This document shows, in pieces, positions 40,350 through 49,284 of a stretch of 64,000 nucleotides of DNA. The translations under genes and the position numbers were made by a program. The notes beneath the pieces were generated by a model. That model was not told the origin of the DNA, searched no databases, and was given only the letters and a program-made list of their open reading frames with translations. The stretch is taken from positions 209,488-273,487 of the forward strand of contig NZ_PUIC01000005.1 in NCBI RefSeq assembly GCF_022750545.1. Reading direction: 5' to 3'. Within the stretch, counting starts at the first letter, position 1; each line of letters starts with the position of its first letter. This DNA is from Caulobacter sp. CCUG 60055. GTDB taxonomy: Bacteria; Pseudomonadota; Alphaproteobacteria; Caulobacterales; Caulobacteraceae.

Positions 40350-40376
40350 GGATCGACATTGCATCAATGTCGATCC
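40350..40376. promoter_or_regulatory. 27-nt perfect palindrome in the MocR/LysE divergent region
   Basis: GGATCGACATTG, CAT, CAATGTCGATCC: 12-bp perfect arms around a 3-base centre. It lies 64 bases before the MocR ATG and directly upstream of the small membrane gene's ATG 40332. It is a strong operator candidate; the start codon 40359 of the longer form of the small gene falls inside it. Confidence 0.65.
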
Positions 40377-40399
40377 GTATTGCATCACGGGTCAAATAC

Positions 40400-40422
40400 T
40401 ATATTGTCACTATGACAATATA
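40400..40422. promoter_or_regulatory. 23-nt perfect palindrome upstream of the MocR gene
   Basis: TATATTGTCA, CTA, TGACAATATA: 10-bp perfect arms, AT-rich, ending 17 bases before the MocR ATG. It is a second, unrelated dyad in the same gap, well placed for autorepression. The half-site TTGTCA doubles as a possible -35 box. Confidence 0.65.
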
Positions 40423-40439
40423 CGAGACAATCGACGCGC

Positions 40440-41816
40440 ATGGCTGACTGGCTCCCCACCCTGCCCGAGACCGAGACGCCGATCTTCGAGCGGCTGATCG
40501 AGGCCCTGGCCGCCGACATCGCCAGCGGCGTCCTGCCCGCCGGCCGCCGCCTGCCGCCGCAGCGGGAGCTGGCGCACCGGCTGGGCCTGGGGGTCGGCAC
40601 GGTGACGCGGGCCTATTCCGAGGCCGAGCGGCGGGGCCTTTTGACCGCCACGGTCGGCCGGGGCAGCTTCGTCGCCGAACAGGCCGAGGCCGCGCCCGCC
40701 GGCCCGGTCGACCTCAGCCGCAACGTCGCGCCGCTGAGCGCGGCCGCCGGCCGGCTGACCGAGGCGTTCGACCGCCTGCGCAAGCGCGGCGGCCTGAACG
40801 AGGCGCTCGACTATTCGCCGCCCGCCGGCCTGGACGCCCACCGCCGCGTCGCGGCCGGATGGCTGGCGCGCACCGCCGGCGCCGAGGTCGACTGGCGACG
40901 GCTGATCTGGACCGCCGGCGCCCATCAGGCCCTCAGCCTGCTGCTGACCCTGGTCACGCGGCCGGGCGAGGCCCTGCTGTGCGAGGCCGCCACTTTCCAC
41001 GGCGTGCGCAGCCTCGCCGACCTGTTGGGCCGACCGCTGGCCGGCGTCGAGATGGACGGCGAGGGCATGACGCCGGACGGCCTGGACCGGGCTGCGGCCG
41101 AGACGGGGGCCAGGGCCGTCTATCTCCTGCCGACCCTCCAGAACCCGACCGCGCGCAGCATGGGCTCGGCGCGGCGGGCCGACATCGCCCGCGTCGCCCG
41201 GGCCCGGGACCTGCTGCTGATCGAAGACGACGTCTATGCGCCCTACGGCCGGGCCGACGGCGCGACGCCTCCGACCCTGGCCGCGCTGGCGCCGGAACGG
41301 ACCTTCTACATCAGCAGCCTGTCCAAAACCCTGGCGCCGGGCGTCCGGGCCGGCTTCCTGGTCCCGCCGCCGGGCGACCATTTCGAGCGCCTGATCCGCA
41401 TCGTCAGGGCGCTGACCTACGCCCCCTCGTCGCTGGCCCCGCTGGTCGCCTGCCAGTGGATCGAGGACGGCGCCGCCGACGCCATGGTCGCCGAGGCGGT
41501 GGCCGAGGTTCGCCGCCGCAACGCCGCCGCCCGCGCCATCCTCGGCTCGCGCCTGGAGCCGGCGGCCTCCAGCGCCAGCCTGCACCTGTGGCTGCCGATG
41601 TCGGAGCTGGCCGCCGAGCGCGCCGCCGGGCGGGCCTTGCGCCGGGGGGTCGAGCTGACCCCGCCCGCCGCCCCCATCGTCGACACCGACCTGACCTCGG
41701 GCCTGCGCGTCTGCCTGGGCGGACCGCCGGACCTCGCCACGCTGGAGCGCGCCCTGCGCGTCGTCAGCTTCTCCCTGAGCGACGCCAGCGACGAGCGCAC
41801 CGCCGCCGTGATCTGA
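40440..41816 (+). CDS. MocR-type PLP-dependent GntR regulator
   Basis: 458 residues: an N-terminal GntR winged helix ('IFERLIEALAADIASGVLPA', 'LPPQREL', 'GVGTVTRAYSEAERRGLL') fused to a fold-type I aminotransferase domain. 'LLPTLQNPTARSM' and 'DLLLIEDDVYAPYG' are conserved. The PLP Lys is in 'SSLSKTLAPGVRAGFL'. It is divergent from the LysE unit behind two perfect palindromes, so it probably senses an amino compound plus PLP and controls that exporter. Confidence 0.93.
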   Translation: MADWLPTLPETETPIFERLIEALAADIASGVLPAGRRLPPQRELAHRLGLGVGTVTRAYSEAERRGLLTATVGRGSFVAEQAEAAPAGPVDLSRNVAPLSAAAGRLTEAFDRLRKRGGLNEALDYSPPAGLDAHRRVAAGWLARTAGAEVDWRRLIWTAGAHQALSLLLTLVTRPGEALLCEAATFHGVRSLADLLGRPLAGVEMDGEGMTPDGLDRAAAETGARAVYLLPTLQNPTARSMGSARRADIARVARARDLLLIEDDVYAPYGRADGATPPTLAALAPERTFYISSLSKTLAPGVRAGFLVPPPGDHFERLIRIVRALTYAPSSLAPLVACQWIEDGAADAMVAEAVAEVRRRNAAARAILGSRLEPAASSASLHLWLPMSELAAERAAGRALRRGVELTPPAAPIVDTDLTSGLRVCLGGPPDLATLERALRVVSFSLSDASDERTAAVI

Positions 41817-41829
41817 TCCCGCCCCGCCT

Positions 41830-42762
41830 CTAGCCCTTGCGCGCCAAGGGGTGGGCCTTCTCGACCACCTCGCGCAGGCGCTCGCCGGCGACGTGGGTGT
41901 AGATCTGGGTGGTGGCGATGTCGGAGTGGCCGAGCAGCTTCTGCACCACCCGCAGGTCGGCGCCGCCCTCCAGCAAATGCGTGGCGAAGGCGTGGCGCAG
42001 CACGTGCGGACTGACCTTGGCCGGGTCGATGCCGGCGTCGATCGCCGCCTGGTCCAGCATCTGCGACACGCGGCGGCGGGTCAGCCGGCCGGCGACGCCG
42101 TCCTCGCCCTTGCGGCTGCGCGAGGGGAACAGCCAGGAGCTGTCGGCCGCGCCCTTGGAGAAGAAGGCGGCGCGCATGGGAAGGTAGGCCTTGACCGCCG
42201 CGCGGGCGGCCTCGTTCAGCGGCGCCAGCCGCTCCTTGCCGCCCTTGCCCTTGACGATCAGGTAGGCCGGGTCGCGCGCCACCGCCGACAACGGCAGGGC
42301 CAGGGCCTCGGAGATGCGCAGGCCCGAGGCGTAGATCAGCTCGACCAGGCAGGCCAGGCGCAGGCCGGCCCGGCCGTCGCGCGCGCCGGCGGCGGCGATC
42401 AGGCGCTCCATCTCGGCCCGCGACAGCACCTTGGGCAGCGGGCGGCCCTTCTTGGGCGCGTCAACCCGGCGGGAGGGGTCGTCCTGACGCCAGCCCTCGT
42501 TCAGCACGAAGCGATAGAACTGGCGCACCGCCGCGCGGCGGCGGGCGGCGGTGGACGGCGACAGGCCGCGCACGCCGAGCTCGGCGAAATAGGCCTCGAC
42601 CTGCTCGGCCCCGGCGGCGGCGAGATCCGTTCCCTTGGCCGACAGGAAGGCCTGGGCGTCGGCGAGGTCTTTGCCGTAGGCGGTCAGGGTGTTGCGGGCG
42701 GCGGCCCGCTCCACCGCCATCATTTCGAGGAAGGCCTCGACCCAGGCGAATCCGGCGCTCAT
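41830..42762 (-). CDS. xerD: Site-specific tyrosine recombinase XerD
   Basis: Chromosome-dimer resolution recombinase at dif. The 310-residue protein has an N-terminal SAM-like core-binding domain ('VEAFLEMMAVERAAARNTL') and the catalytic residues of the tyrosine family: Arg in 'YASGLRISEALALP', Lys in 'VKGKGGKER', 'HVLRHAFATHLLEGGADLR', and 'LGHSDIATTQIYTHV' with His and Tyr. ATG 42762 overlaps the upstream gene's stop as ATGA. It has no integrase neighbours or att-like repeats, so it is a housekeeping gene. Confidence 0.94.
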   Translation of the reverse strand: MSAGFAWVEAFLEMMAVERAAARNTLTAYGKDLADAQAFLSAKGTDLAAAGAEQVEAYFAELGVRGLSPSTAARRRAAVRQFYRFVLNEGWRQDDPSRRVDAPKKGRPLPKVLSRAEMERLIAAAGARDGRAGLRLACLVELIYASGLRISEALALPLSAVARDPAYLIVKGKGGKERLAPLNEAARAAVKAYLPMRAAFFSKGAADSSWLFPSRSRKGEDGVAGRLTRRRVSQMLDQAAIDAGIDPAKVSPHVLRHAFATHLLEGGADLRVVQKLLGHSDIATTQIYTHVAGERLREVVEKAHPLARKG

Positions 42763-44195
42763 CGCAGGGCCAGCAGCCCTTCGAGCGCGAAGGCGCGGGC
42801 GTCGGTCTTCAAACCGCCCCGCGCCAGGCCCCGCACGATCCGCGCCCGGTCGGCCGGGGACGGACCGGCCGGTCCGGCGGCGAGAACCACCGACAGGGCC
42901 AGCAGCGCCGTCTCGCCCGTGCGTCCCGCCTCGGCCGAAAGGTCGAGGGCCAGCAGGCGCGCAGGCGTCGCCGCCGGCTTGCCCAGGTCGAATTCGACGA
43001 AGGCGGCGCGGGCGTCGGGGGTCATCGGCGCGCCCAGGGCCGCCAGCAGGGCGGCGGCGGCCTGGGGCCGGGCCCGCGCCTTGGCGGCGTCCTTGGTCCC
43101 GCGATCGACCAGCTGGTCCAGGGTCTGGGCGTCGGTGCGGCCCGAGGCTGCGGCCAGGGCGGCGTCGAGCACGGCCAGATCGGTGACGCCGGCGCCCGGT
43201 ATGGCGTCGCCGGTCAGGCCGCCGCGCACGGCCTGGGCGGTCTTCACGTCGCCGGCGGCCAGCGCCGCCTCGGCGAACAGCACCGGCTCCTGCATCGGCG
43301 CGCCGGCGACGGCCAGGGCGGCGACCGTCGGCCGGGCCGCCCTGGCCGCCGCGACGAAGGCCGACGGGGTCTTGGCCGCCTTCAGGGCCGCGCGCGCGGC
43401 GGCCTCGGCCGCGCTGAGGTCGCCGATGTCGGCCGGGCGGAGCCTGGCGCCGCTCGCCTCGGCGACGGCGGGAGACGCCTTGGGCAGGGCGGCGGCGATG
43501 TCGAGCCCCAGCTTGCGCGACAGGGCGTAGTCCAGGCCGTTGCGCAAGGAGGCCGCGCCCGGATCGCCGCCGCCGGCCAGCAGCACCCCCATCATGCGGG
43601 CGTAGACCGGGTCCTTGGCCTTCTGTTCGGCGAGGTCGAAGGTGAGCTGGGCGGCCGGCTGGCGGCTCGACGCCTGGCAGAAAGCCCGCAGACGCAGCCA
43701 GTAGACCCCGTCGCGGTCGGCGGTCAGGGCGTCGGCCGTTTGACAGGCCTTGTCGTCCTGGTCGCTCAGCAGAGCCGCTTCGGCCGCCGCCTGGGACAGG
43801 GCGGCGTTGTTGGACACGCCGTTGGTGCGCTCGGCGATCTCGACCACCGTCCGCGCGTCGCCGACCGCCAGCAGCGCCTGCGCCCGCGCCCCGGCCAGGG
43901 CGAGATCGGCGCCGGCGCCCTCCGGGGCGTTGGCGGGCGTGGCCAGCACGCGGCGCGTCAGGCCGGCGGCGGCCGGCGACAGCGGCCTGGCGGCGAGCTG
44001 GGGGATCACCTGCCGCGCGAGGTCGGCCGACGCGCCCTTCCACAGGTCGGGGCCGAGCCCGGTGTCGCGCGCGCCGGCCGAGAACAGGTCGGGCGCGGTC
44101 AGGGCCTGGACCTGCACCTCGGCCGCGGCGGGCGAGGCGGCCGCGCCGCCGGCCAGGGCGGCGGCGAAGGTCAGTCGAGCGGCGAGCCTGTTCAT
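42759..44195 (-). CDS. Exported Ala-rich repeat-like protein, hypothetical
   Basis: 478 residues with a clear signal peptide (about 1-25, 'AAALAGGAAASPAAA'). The rest is almost all helical, with Ala/Leu/Asp-rich units spaced like TPR/Sel1-type solenoids ('AALSQAAAEAALLSDQDDKA', 'PVLFAEAALAAGDVKTAQAV'). Two Cys lie at about 184 and 206. No family was recognised beyond this. ATG 44195 has GGAGGG upstream. It is coupled to xerD (ATGA) and divergent from aroK. Confidence 0.8.
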   Translation of the reverse strand: MNRLAARLTFAAALAGGAAASPAAAEVQVQALTAPDLFSAGARDTGLGPDLWKGASADLARQVIPQLAARPLSPAAAGLTRRVLATPANAPEGAGADLALAGARAQALLAVGDARTVVEIAERTNGVSNNAALSQAAAEAALLSDQDDKACQTADALTADRDGVYWLRLRAFCQASSRQPAAQLTFDLAEQKAKDPVYARMMGVLLAGGGDPGAASLRNGLDYALSRKLGLDIAAALPKASPAVAEASGARLRPADIGDLSAAEAAARAALKAAKTPSAFVAAARAARPTVAALAVAGAPMQEPVLFAEAALAAGDVKTAQAVRGGLTGDAIPGAGVTDLAVLDAALAAASGRTDAQTLDQLVDRGTKDAAKARARPQAAAALLAALGAPMTPDARAAFVEFDLGKPAATPARLLALDLSAEAGRTGETALLALSVVLAAGPAGPSPADRARIVRGLARGGLKTDARAFALEGLLALR

Positions 44196-44395
44196 GATCC
44201 CTCCATGCGGGGCGGCGAGGCCCATGAAACATCCAAGCGATGACGGAAGGGTTGAAACCGCCGCCCGCGTCGCCCCGTCGTTTCCTCTCGCCTTCAAACC
44301 GCGCTAAAGGCCAGGGTCGTGACCAGAGCAGACCTGACAGACCTTAGCCCAACGGCGTCCGATCGCGAGCATCGCCGCCGCCGCAGGCCGGCGCG

Positions 44396-44944
44396 ATGAG
44401 CCCGCCTCGCGCTTCGCTGCGCCGCACGGTCGCCCTGGTGGGGCTGATGGGCGTGGGCAAGACCAGCGTCGGCCGCCGGCTGGCCTATGCGCTCGGCCTG
44501 CCGTTCCGCGACGCCGACGAGGAGATCGAGGCCGCCGCCGGCCGCACCGTCTCGGAGATCTTCACCGAGTACGGCGAGGCCAAGTTCCGCGAGGGCGAAC
44601 GCCGGGTGATCGCGCGCCTGCTGGACGAGCCGCCGCACATCCTGGCCACCGGCGGCGGGGCGTTCATGAACACCGAGACCCGGGCGCTGCTGGCCGAACG
44701 GGCAACCACCGTCTGGCTGAAGGCCGAGATCGAGACCCTGGTCCGCCGGGTCAGCCGCAAGGACACCCGGCCGCTGCTCAAGGACCGCGACCCGCGGATC
44801 GTGCTGGAGGCCCTGGCCGCCGAGCGCCACCCGGTCTACGCCCTGGCCGACATCCACGTCGATTCCGGCGAGGTGCCGCACCAGCACACCGTCGACGCCA
44901 TCATCGCCGCACTGCAGGACCGCGAGGAGATTACGCCGTCATGA
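44396..44944 (+). CDS. aroK: Shikimate kinase
   Basis: Phosphorylates shikimate in aromatic amino-acid synthesis. 182 residues, P-loop '[15 protein letters not shown]' near residue 17, shikimate-binding 'FRDADEEIE', '[14 protein letters not shown]' and 'ATGGGAFM', and the lid Arg region '[12 protein letters not shown]'. It is first of a three-gene operon whose junctions are both ATGA overlaps. Confidence 0.96.
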   Translation: MSPPRASLRRTVALVGLMGVGKTSVGRRLAYALGLPFRDADEEIEAAAGRTVSEIFTEYGEAKFREGERRVIARLLDEPPHILATGGGAFMNTETRALLAERATTVWLKAEIETLVRRVSRKDTRPLLKDRDPRIVLEALAAERHPVYALADIHVDSGEVPHQHTVDAIIAALQDREEITPS

Positions 44945-46062
44945 CCGCCGACGCCCGCACCGTTCCCGTGGGCCTGGGCGCGCGCGCCTACGACGTCCTG
45001 ATCGGGCCCGGGCTTCTCGACCGGGCCGGCGACCTGATCGCGCCCCACGCCCGCCGCCGGCGCGTCGCCGTGGTGGCCGACCAGACCGTCGCCCGCCTGC
45101 ACGGCGCACGCCTGACCGCCGCCCTGGAAAGGGCGGGCCTGGCCGCGCCGACCATCGCCGTGCCGCCCGGCGAGGCGTCCAAGAGCTGGGAGGGCCTGGC
45201 TGCGCTCAGCGACCAGCTGCTGGCGCTGGAACTGGACCGGGGCGACCTGATCGCGGCCTTCGGCGGCGGGGTGGTCGGCGACCTCGCCGGCTTCGCCGCG
45301 GCGATCTACAAGCGCGGGATCGACTTCGTGCAGATCCCCACCACCCTGCTGGCCCAGGTCGATTCATCGGTCGGCGGCAAGACCGCCATCGACACCCCGC
45401 GCGGCAAGAACCTGATCGGCGCCTTCCACCAACCCCGGCTGGTGCTGGCCGACCTCGACGTGCTGGCCACCCTGCCCGACCGCGAGATGCGCGCGGGCTA
45501 CGCCGAGATCATCAAGTACGGCCTGCTGGGCGACTTCGCCTTCTTCGAATGGCTGGAGGCCGAGGCCGCCGCCGTCCTGGCGCGCGAGCCGGGCGCCCTG
45601 GCCCACGCCGTCGCCCGCTCGGTGGAGATGAAGGCCGAGATCGTCGCCGAGGACGAGAAGGAGGCCGGCCGCCGGGCCCTGCTCAATCTCGGCCATACCT
45701 TCGGCCACGCGCTGGAGGCCGAGGTCGGCTTCGGCGAGGCCCTGCTGCACGGCGAGGCGGTGGCCCTGGGCTGCGCCCAGGCCTTCCGCTTCTCGGCGGC
45801 GCAAAGGCTCGCGCCCCGCCAGGACGCCGAGCGCGTCGAGCGCGCCATCGCCGCCGCCGGCCTGCCGGCCCGCCTGTCCGACCTTGCCGCCGGGCCCTTC
45901 GCCGCCGACCGCCTGATCGCCCACGCCGGCCAGGACAAGAAGGCCGAGGGCGGGGCCCTGACCTTCGTCCTCGCCCGCCGCATCGGCGAGGCCTTCACCG
46001 CCCGGGGCGTCGATCCCGCCGCCCTGCGCGACTTCCTGCTGGCCGAGGGGGCCACGCCATGA
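44941..46062 (+). CDS. aroB: 3-dehydroquinate synthase
   Basis: Second step of the shikimate pathway (DAHP to dehydroquinate), NAD and Zn dependent. 373 residues with '[11 protein letters not shown]', '[20 protein letters not shown]', '[20 protein letters not shown]', and zinc ligands in 'YAEIIKYG', '[12 protein letters not shown]' and '[10 protein letters not shown]'. ATG 44941 overlaps the aroK stop (ATGA). Confidence 0.97.
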   Translation: MTADARTVPVGLGARAYDVLIGPGLLDRAGDLIAPHARRRRVAVVADQTVARLHGARLTAALERAGLAAPTIAVPPGEASKSWEGLAALSDQLLALELDRGDLIAAFGGGVVGDLAGFAAAIYKRGIDFVQIPTTLLAQVDSSVGGKTAIDTPRGKNLIGAFHQPRLVLADLDVLATLPDREMRAGYAEIIKYGLLGDFAFFEWLEAEAAAVLAREPGALAHAVARSVEMKAEIVAEDEKEAGRRALLNLGHTFGHALEAEVGFGEALLHGEAVALGCAQAFRFSAAQRLAPRQDAERVERAIAAAGLPARLSDLAAGPFAADRLIAHAGQDKKAEGGALTFVLARRIGEAFTARGVDPAALRDFLLAEGATP

Positions 46063-47342
46063 CCGCCGCCCTGATCGCGCTCGCCCCGATCATCGTCGTC
46101 CTGCTGGCGGTGTCGGGCCTGTTCTCGGCCGCCGAGACCTCGCTGACCGGGGCCAGCCGCGGCCGCATGCACCAGCTGGAGCGCGACGGCGACCGCGCCG
46201 CCCAGCGCGTCAACCGCCTGCTCGGCGACCAGGAGACGATGATCGGCGCGGTGCTGCTGGGCAACAACCTGATCAACATCCTGGCCTCGGCCCTGGCCAC
46301 CGAGGTGCTGACCCGCACCATCCCCGGCGCCTGGGGCGTGGCCATCGCCACCGGGACGATGACCGTGCTGGTGCTGGTGTTCGCCGAGGTGCTGCCCAAG
46401 ACCCTGGCCATCCTGCGCTCGGACGACGTCGCCCGTTTCCTGTCCGGCCCGACCCTGGTGGTGGTGAAGGTCTTCGGCCCGGTGATCTACGCCATCCAGT
46501 TCATCGTCCGCAAAACCCTGCGCCTGTTCGGCGTCAAGCTGGACATGGAGACCGACGTGCTGGCCGCGCACGAGGAGATCCGCGGCGCGGTCGAGTACCA
46601 CCACTCGGAAGGCGCGGTGGAGGGCCGCGACCGGCGCATGCTGGGCGGCGTGCTCGACCTGGCCGAGATGGACGTCTCGGAAGTGATGGTGCACCGCAAG
46701 TCGATCGACATGCTCGACGCCGACCTGCCCATCGCCGATCTGGTGGCCCAGGCGCTGGACGCCCCCCACACCCGCCTGCCGCTCTATCGCGACGATCCCG
46801 AGAACATCGTCGGCGTGCTGCACGCCAAGGACCTGGCCCGGGCCATCGCCGCGGCGGGCGGCCGGACCGCCGGCCTCGACCTGATGGCCATCGCCCGCGA
46901 GCCCTGGTTCATTCCCGACACCACCAACCTCAAGGACCAGCTCAACGCCTTCCTCAAGCGGCGCAGCCATTTCGCCCTGGTGGTCGACGAGTACGGCGCG
47001 CTGCAGGGCATGGTGACGCTGGAGGACATCCTCGAGGAGATCGTCGGCGAGATCGAGGACGAGCACGACGCCGCCGTCCAGGGCCTGCGCCGACAGGGCG
47101 ACGGCTCGATCCACGTCGACGGCTCGGTGACGGTGCGCGACCTCAACCGGGCGATGGACTGGCACCTGCCCGACGACCACGCCGTGACCATCGCCGGCCT
47201 GGTCATCCATGAGGCCCAGACCATCCCCGAACCGGGGCAGACCTTCATCTTCTACGGCCACCGGTTCCAGGTCCTGCGCCGGCAGCGCAACCAGATCACC
47301 GCCCTGCGCGTCAGCCCGCCCCTGGAGGCCGGCCCCGGCTGA
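46059..47342 (+). CDS. HlyC/CorC family protein (DUF21, CBS pair, transporter-associated domain)
   Basis: 427-residue membrane protein of the CorB/CorC cyclin-M-like type, linked to Mg/Co efflux. The DUF21 region with three to four helices covers about 1-140 ('[20 protein letters not shown]'), a CBS pair covers about 200-330 ('[20 protein letters not shown]', '[20 protein letters not shown]'), and the CorC_HlyC domain is C-terminal. ATG 46059 overlaps the aroB stop (ATGA), an arrangement also found in other alphaproteobacteria. Confidence 0.94.
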   Translation: MTAALIALAPIIVVLLAVSGLFSAAETSLTGASRGRMHQLERDGDRAAQRVNRLLGDQETMIGAVLLGNNLINILASALATEVLTRTIPGAWGVAIATGTMTVLVLVFAEVLPKTLAILRSDDVARFLSGPTLVVVKVFGPVIYAIQFIVRKTLRLFGVKLDMETDVLAAHEEIRGAVEYHHSEGAVEGRDRRMLGGVLDLAEMDVSEVMVHRKSIDMLDADLPIADLVAQALDAPHTRLPLYRDDPENIVGVLHAKDLARAIAAAGGRTAGLDLMAIAREPWFIPDTTNLKDQLNAFLKRRSHFALVVDEYGALQGMVTLEDILEEIVGEIEDEHDAAVQGLRRQGDGSIHVDGSVTVRDLNRAMDWHLPDDHAVTIAGLVIHEAQTIPEPGQTFIFYGHRFQVLRRQRNQITALRVSPPLEAGPG

Positions 47343-47456
47343 AAGGGCGAAGCGCAACCATAAGATTCATTGCTGAGATTAGTCGCCTAAAGATTGACAA
47401 GACGATCGCGATGTTCTTTTTTCGTTCCGACCGCCAACGAGGCGCAGGGGGAACCA

Positions 47457-48164
47457 TTGACGACCAATCTGTCCGAAGGCGGCGCGGCCGCCGCCAAGAA
47501 ACCCAGCAAATTCAAGATCGCGCTCATCATCCTGGGCGCCGTGTTCATCGGCGGCCCGCTCGTCGTGGTCCTGTCCAACCTCGACGCGATCGGCGAGGGC
47601 GCCAAACGGGGCGCCACCCTGGCCGCCGCCCAGAACGCGGCCGGCGCCAACGCCGCGAAGGAAGCCGAATCCAAGGCCGAGGCGGACGCGGCGGCCAAGG
47701 CCATAGCGGCCAACTGGGACTATGGCGAGAAGACCGACGCCATGAGCAACAGCGTCACCCGCTGGGGCTGCCTGACCTCGACCAACGAGGTGAAGCTCGA
47801 CTTCCCTTACAAGAATCAGGCGACCAGGCTGTGCGTCCGGCACGGGCCGAAGGGGTCGGACGTCTATGTCAAACTGCCCGAGGGCGGCCAGTTCAACTGC
47901 AGCATCATCGACGGCTGCCGCATCCGCATCAAGTTCGACGACGGCGCGATCCAGAGCGTCAACGCCGTCACCGGGTCGGACGGCTCCAACGACATCGTGT
48001 TCCTGCGCGGCGAAACCAAGCTGGTCGCCGCCCTGAAGACCGCGAAGGCCGTGATAGTCGAGGCCGAGTTCTTCCAGGCCGGCGTGCAGCAGATGACCTT
48101 CAACGCCGAAGGCTTCGACGCGCCCAAGGCCGGCTTCGCCGCCGCCGAGCCCAAGAAGAAATAA
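47457..48164 (+). CDS. Membrane-anchored protein of unknown function
   Basis: 235 residues: a short cytoplasmic start, one membrane helix at about 22-42 ('IALIILGAVFIGGPLVVVL'), an Ala/Glu/Lys coiled stretch, then an exported beta-rich domain. Four Cys lie in 'WGCLTST', 'LCVRHG', 'FNCSIIDGCRIRIKF', probably two disulphides. Start TTG 47457 has AGGGGGA six bases upstream; the frame is open to 47394 but without a ribosome site. Its own terminator follows. No family was recognised. Confidence 0.75.
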   Translation: MTTNLSEGGAAAAKKPSKFKIALIILGAVFIGGPLVVVLSNLDAIGEGAKRGATLAAAQNAAGANAAKEAESKAEADAAAKAIAANWDYGEKTDAMSNSVTRWGCLTSTNEVKLDFPYKNQATRLCVRHGPKGSDVYVKLPEGGQFNCSIIDGCRIRIKFDDGAIQSVNAVTGSDGSNDIVFLRGETKLVAALKTAKAVIVEAEFFQAGVQQMTFNAEGFDAPKAGFAAAEPKKK

Positions 48165-48195
48165 CGCCTCGCCGAGGCGCCGCGCGTCCGACTCG

Positions 48196-48228
48196 ATCCC
48201 GCCGCCCCGAAAGGCGGCGGGATTTCTT
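48196..48228 (+). terminator. Intrinsic terminator after the membrane-anchored protein gene
   Basis: An 11-bp perfect stem (48196-48206 with 48213-48223) with a 6-base loop CCGAAA is followed by TTTCTTG-type bases. It lies between convergent genes. Confidence 0.8.
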
Positions 48229-48234
48229 GTTCGT

Positions 48235-48507
48235 TCAGATCTCGCCGGGCGCCAGGGCCTTGACGGACAGGGCGTGGACGGGGCCGGCCAACTCCTCGGC
48301 CAAGGCCTGATAGACCATGCGCTGACGGGTGATCTGCTGGCGCCCCTCGAAAGCCTTGGCCTCGATCAATACATTGAAGTGGCTTTCCCCGCCCTCGCGG
48401 CTTCCCGCGTGGCCGTGGTGGCGGGCGCTGTCGTCCTCGATCTCCAGCCGGCTCGGCGAAAACGCCGCTTCGAGCTTGTTCCGGATGGTTTCGGTGACGG
48501 CGCCCAT
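48235..48507 (-). CDS. BolA family protein
   Basis: 90 residues. Fold and motif fit BolA: 'IRNKLEAAFSPSRLEIEDDS', 'HHGHAGSREGGESHFNVLIE', 'FEGRQQITRQRMVYQALAEE', 'VHALSVKA'. BolA proteins partner monothiol glutaredoxins in iron-sulfur handling and regulate morphology. ATG 48507 has AGGGA upstream. It is divergent from the DnaJ-domain gene, an order conserved with cobS/cobT in alphaproteobacteria. Confidence 0.94.
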   Translation of the reverse strand: MGAVTETIRNKLEAAFSPSRLEIEDDSARHHGHAGSREGGESHFNVLIEAKAFEGRQQITRQRMVYQALAEELAGPVHALSVKALAPGEI

Positions 48508-48562
48508 AGCTTTTTCCCTGTCAATTCTTGAATGCGAAAGCTTCAGGCACATACTTCGCCCC

Positions 48563-49219
48563 ATGGCCGGTGCGTTTCAATACAAGCCCAGATTCATCGA
48601 CATCCGCGTCCGCCCCCCCAAGGAGGGCGAGGAGGACGCGGCGAAGGACGTGCACGCCCTCAAGCCGGGCGAGCGGGCCTGCGACCATCCCGGCTGCCGG
48701 GCCGCCGCCACCGCCAAGGCGCCCAAGTCGCGCGACCTGCTGGCCGACCACTACTGGTTCTGTCAGCCGCACGCGGCCGAGTACAACAGGAGCTGGGACT
48801 TCTTCGCCGGCATGAGCGAGGGCGAGATCCGCACCCGCCAGGCCGAGGAGCAGGTCACGGGCGGGCGCCCCACCTGGCAATTCAAGGCCAGCCGCGCCTC
48901 GCGCGAGGCCGCCGCCTTCACGGCCAAGGCCGGCTCCGGCCAGGGCTACGCCGATCCGTTCGGCATCTTCGGCGCCGCCCGCCGCCGCGCCGAGCAGGAT
49001 CGCGCCGCCCAGGACCGCCGCATCGGCAAGATCGAACGCAACGCCCTGGCCGACCTCGATCTGGACGTCCATGCCGACGCCCCGGCCATCCGCGCCCGCT
49101 ACACCGAGCTGGTCAAACGCTGCCATCCGGACTCCAACGGCGGCGACCGTTCGGCCGAGCACAAGCTGCAGCGCGTCATCAAGGCCTACAAGGCGCTGCG
49201 CAAGGCGGGCCTCGCCTGA
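48563..49219 (+). CDS. DnaJ-domain protein
   Basis: 218-residue J-domain protein in which the J domain is C-terminal (about 155-216), with the HPD tripeptide in '[14 protein letters not shown]'. The N-terminal part has a Cys/His cluster ('[12 protein letters not shown]' and '[13 protein letters not shown]') that could bind zinc. This is the alphaproteobacterial family found next to cobS and bolA. ATG 48563 has only a weak ribosome site. The Hsp70 client is unknown. Confidence 0.92.
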   Translation: MAGAFQYKPRFIDIRVRPPKEGEEDAAKDVHALKPGERACDHPGCRAAATAKAPKSRDLLADHYWFCQPHAAEYNRSWDFFAGMSEGEIRTRQAEEQVTGGRPTWQFKASRASREAAAFTAKAGSGQGYADPFGIFGAARRRAEQDRAAQDRRIGKIERNALADLDLDVHADAPAIRARYTELVKRCHPDSNGGDRSAEHKLQRVIKAYKALRKAGLA

Positions 49220-49284
49220 GTCCCAGGGCCCGCCTGGGCGAAAATTGTCCGAACACCCGTTTGCTTGCCGCCGATAACGCGATA

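Noticed and set aside
41830..42762. XerD as a sign of an integrated element
   Set aside because: Full XerD, coupled to a conserved secreted protein gene and beside aroK. No att repeats, tRNA or phage genes nearby.
47394..47422. TTGACA upstream of the 47457 gene as a promoter
   Set aside because: No -10 hexamer lies at a suitable distance; the place holds a T run instead.
49222..49238. CCCAGG/CCTGGG hairpin after the DnaJ-domain gene as a terminator
   Set aside because: The stem is short and is followed by A bases rather than T on the plus strand.
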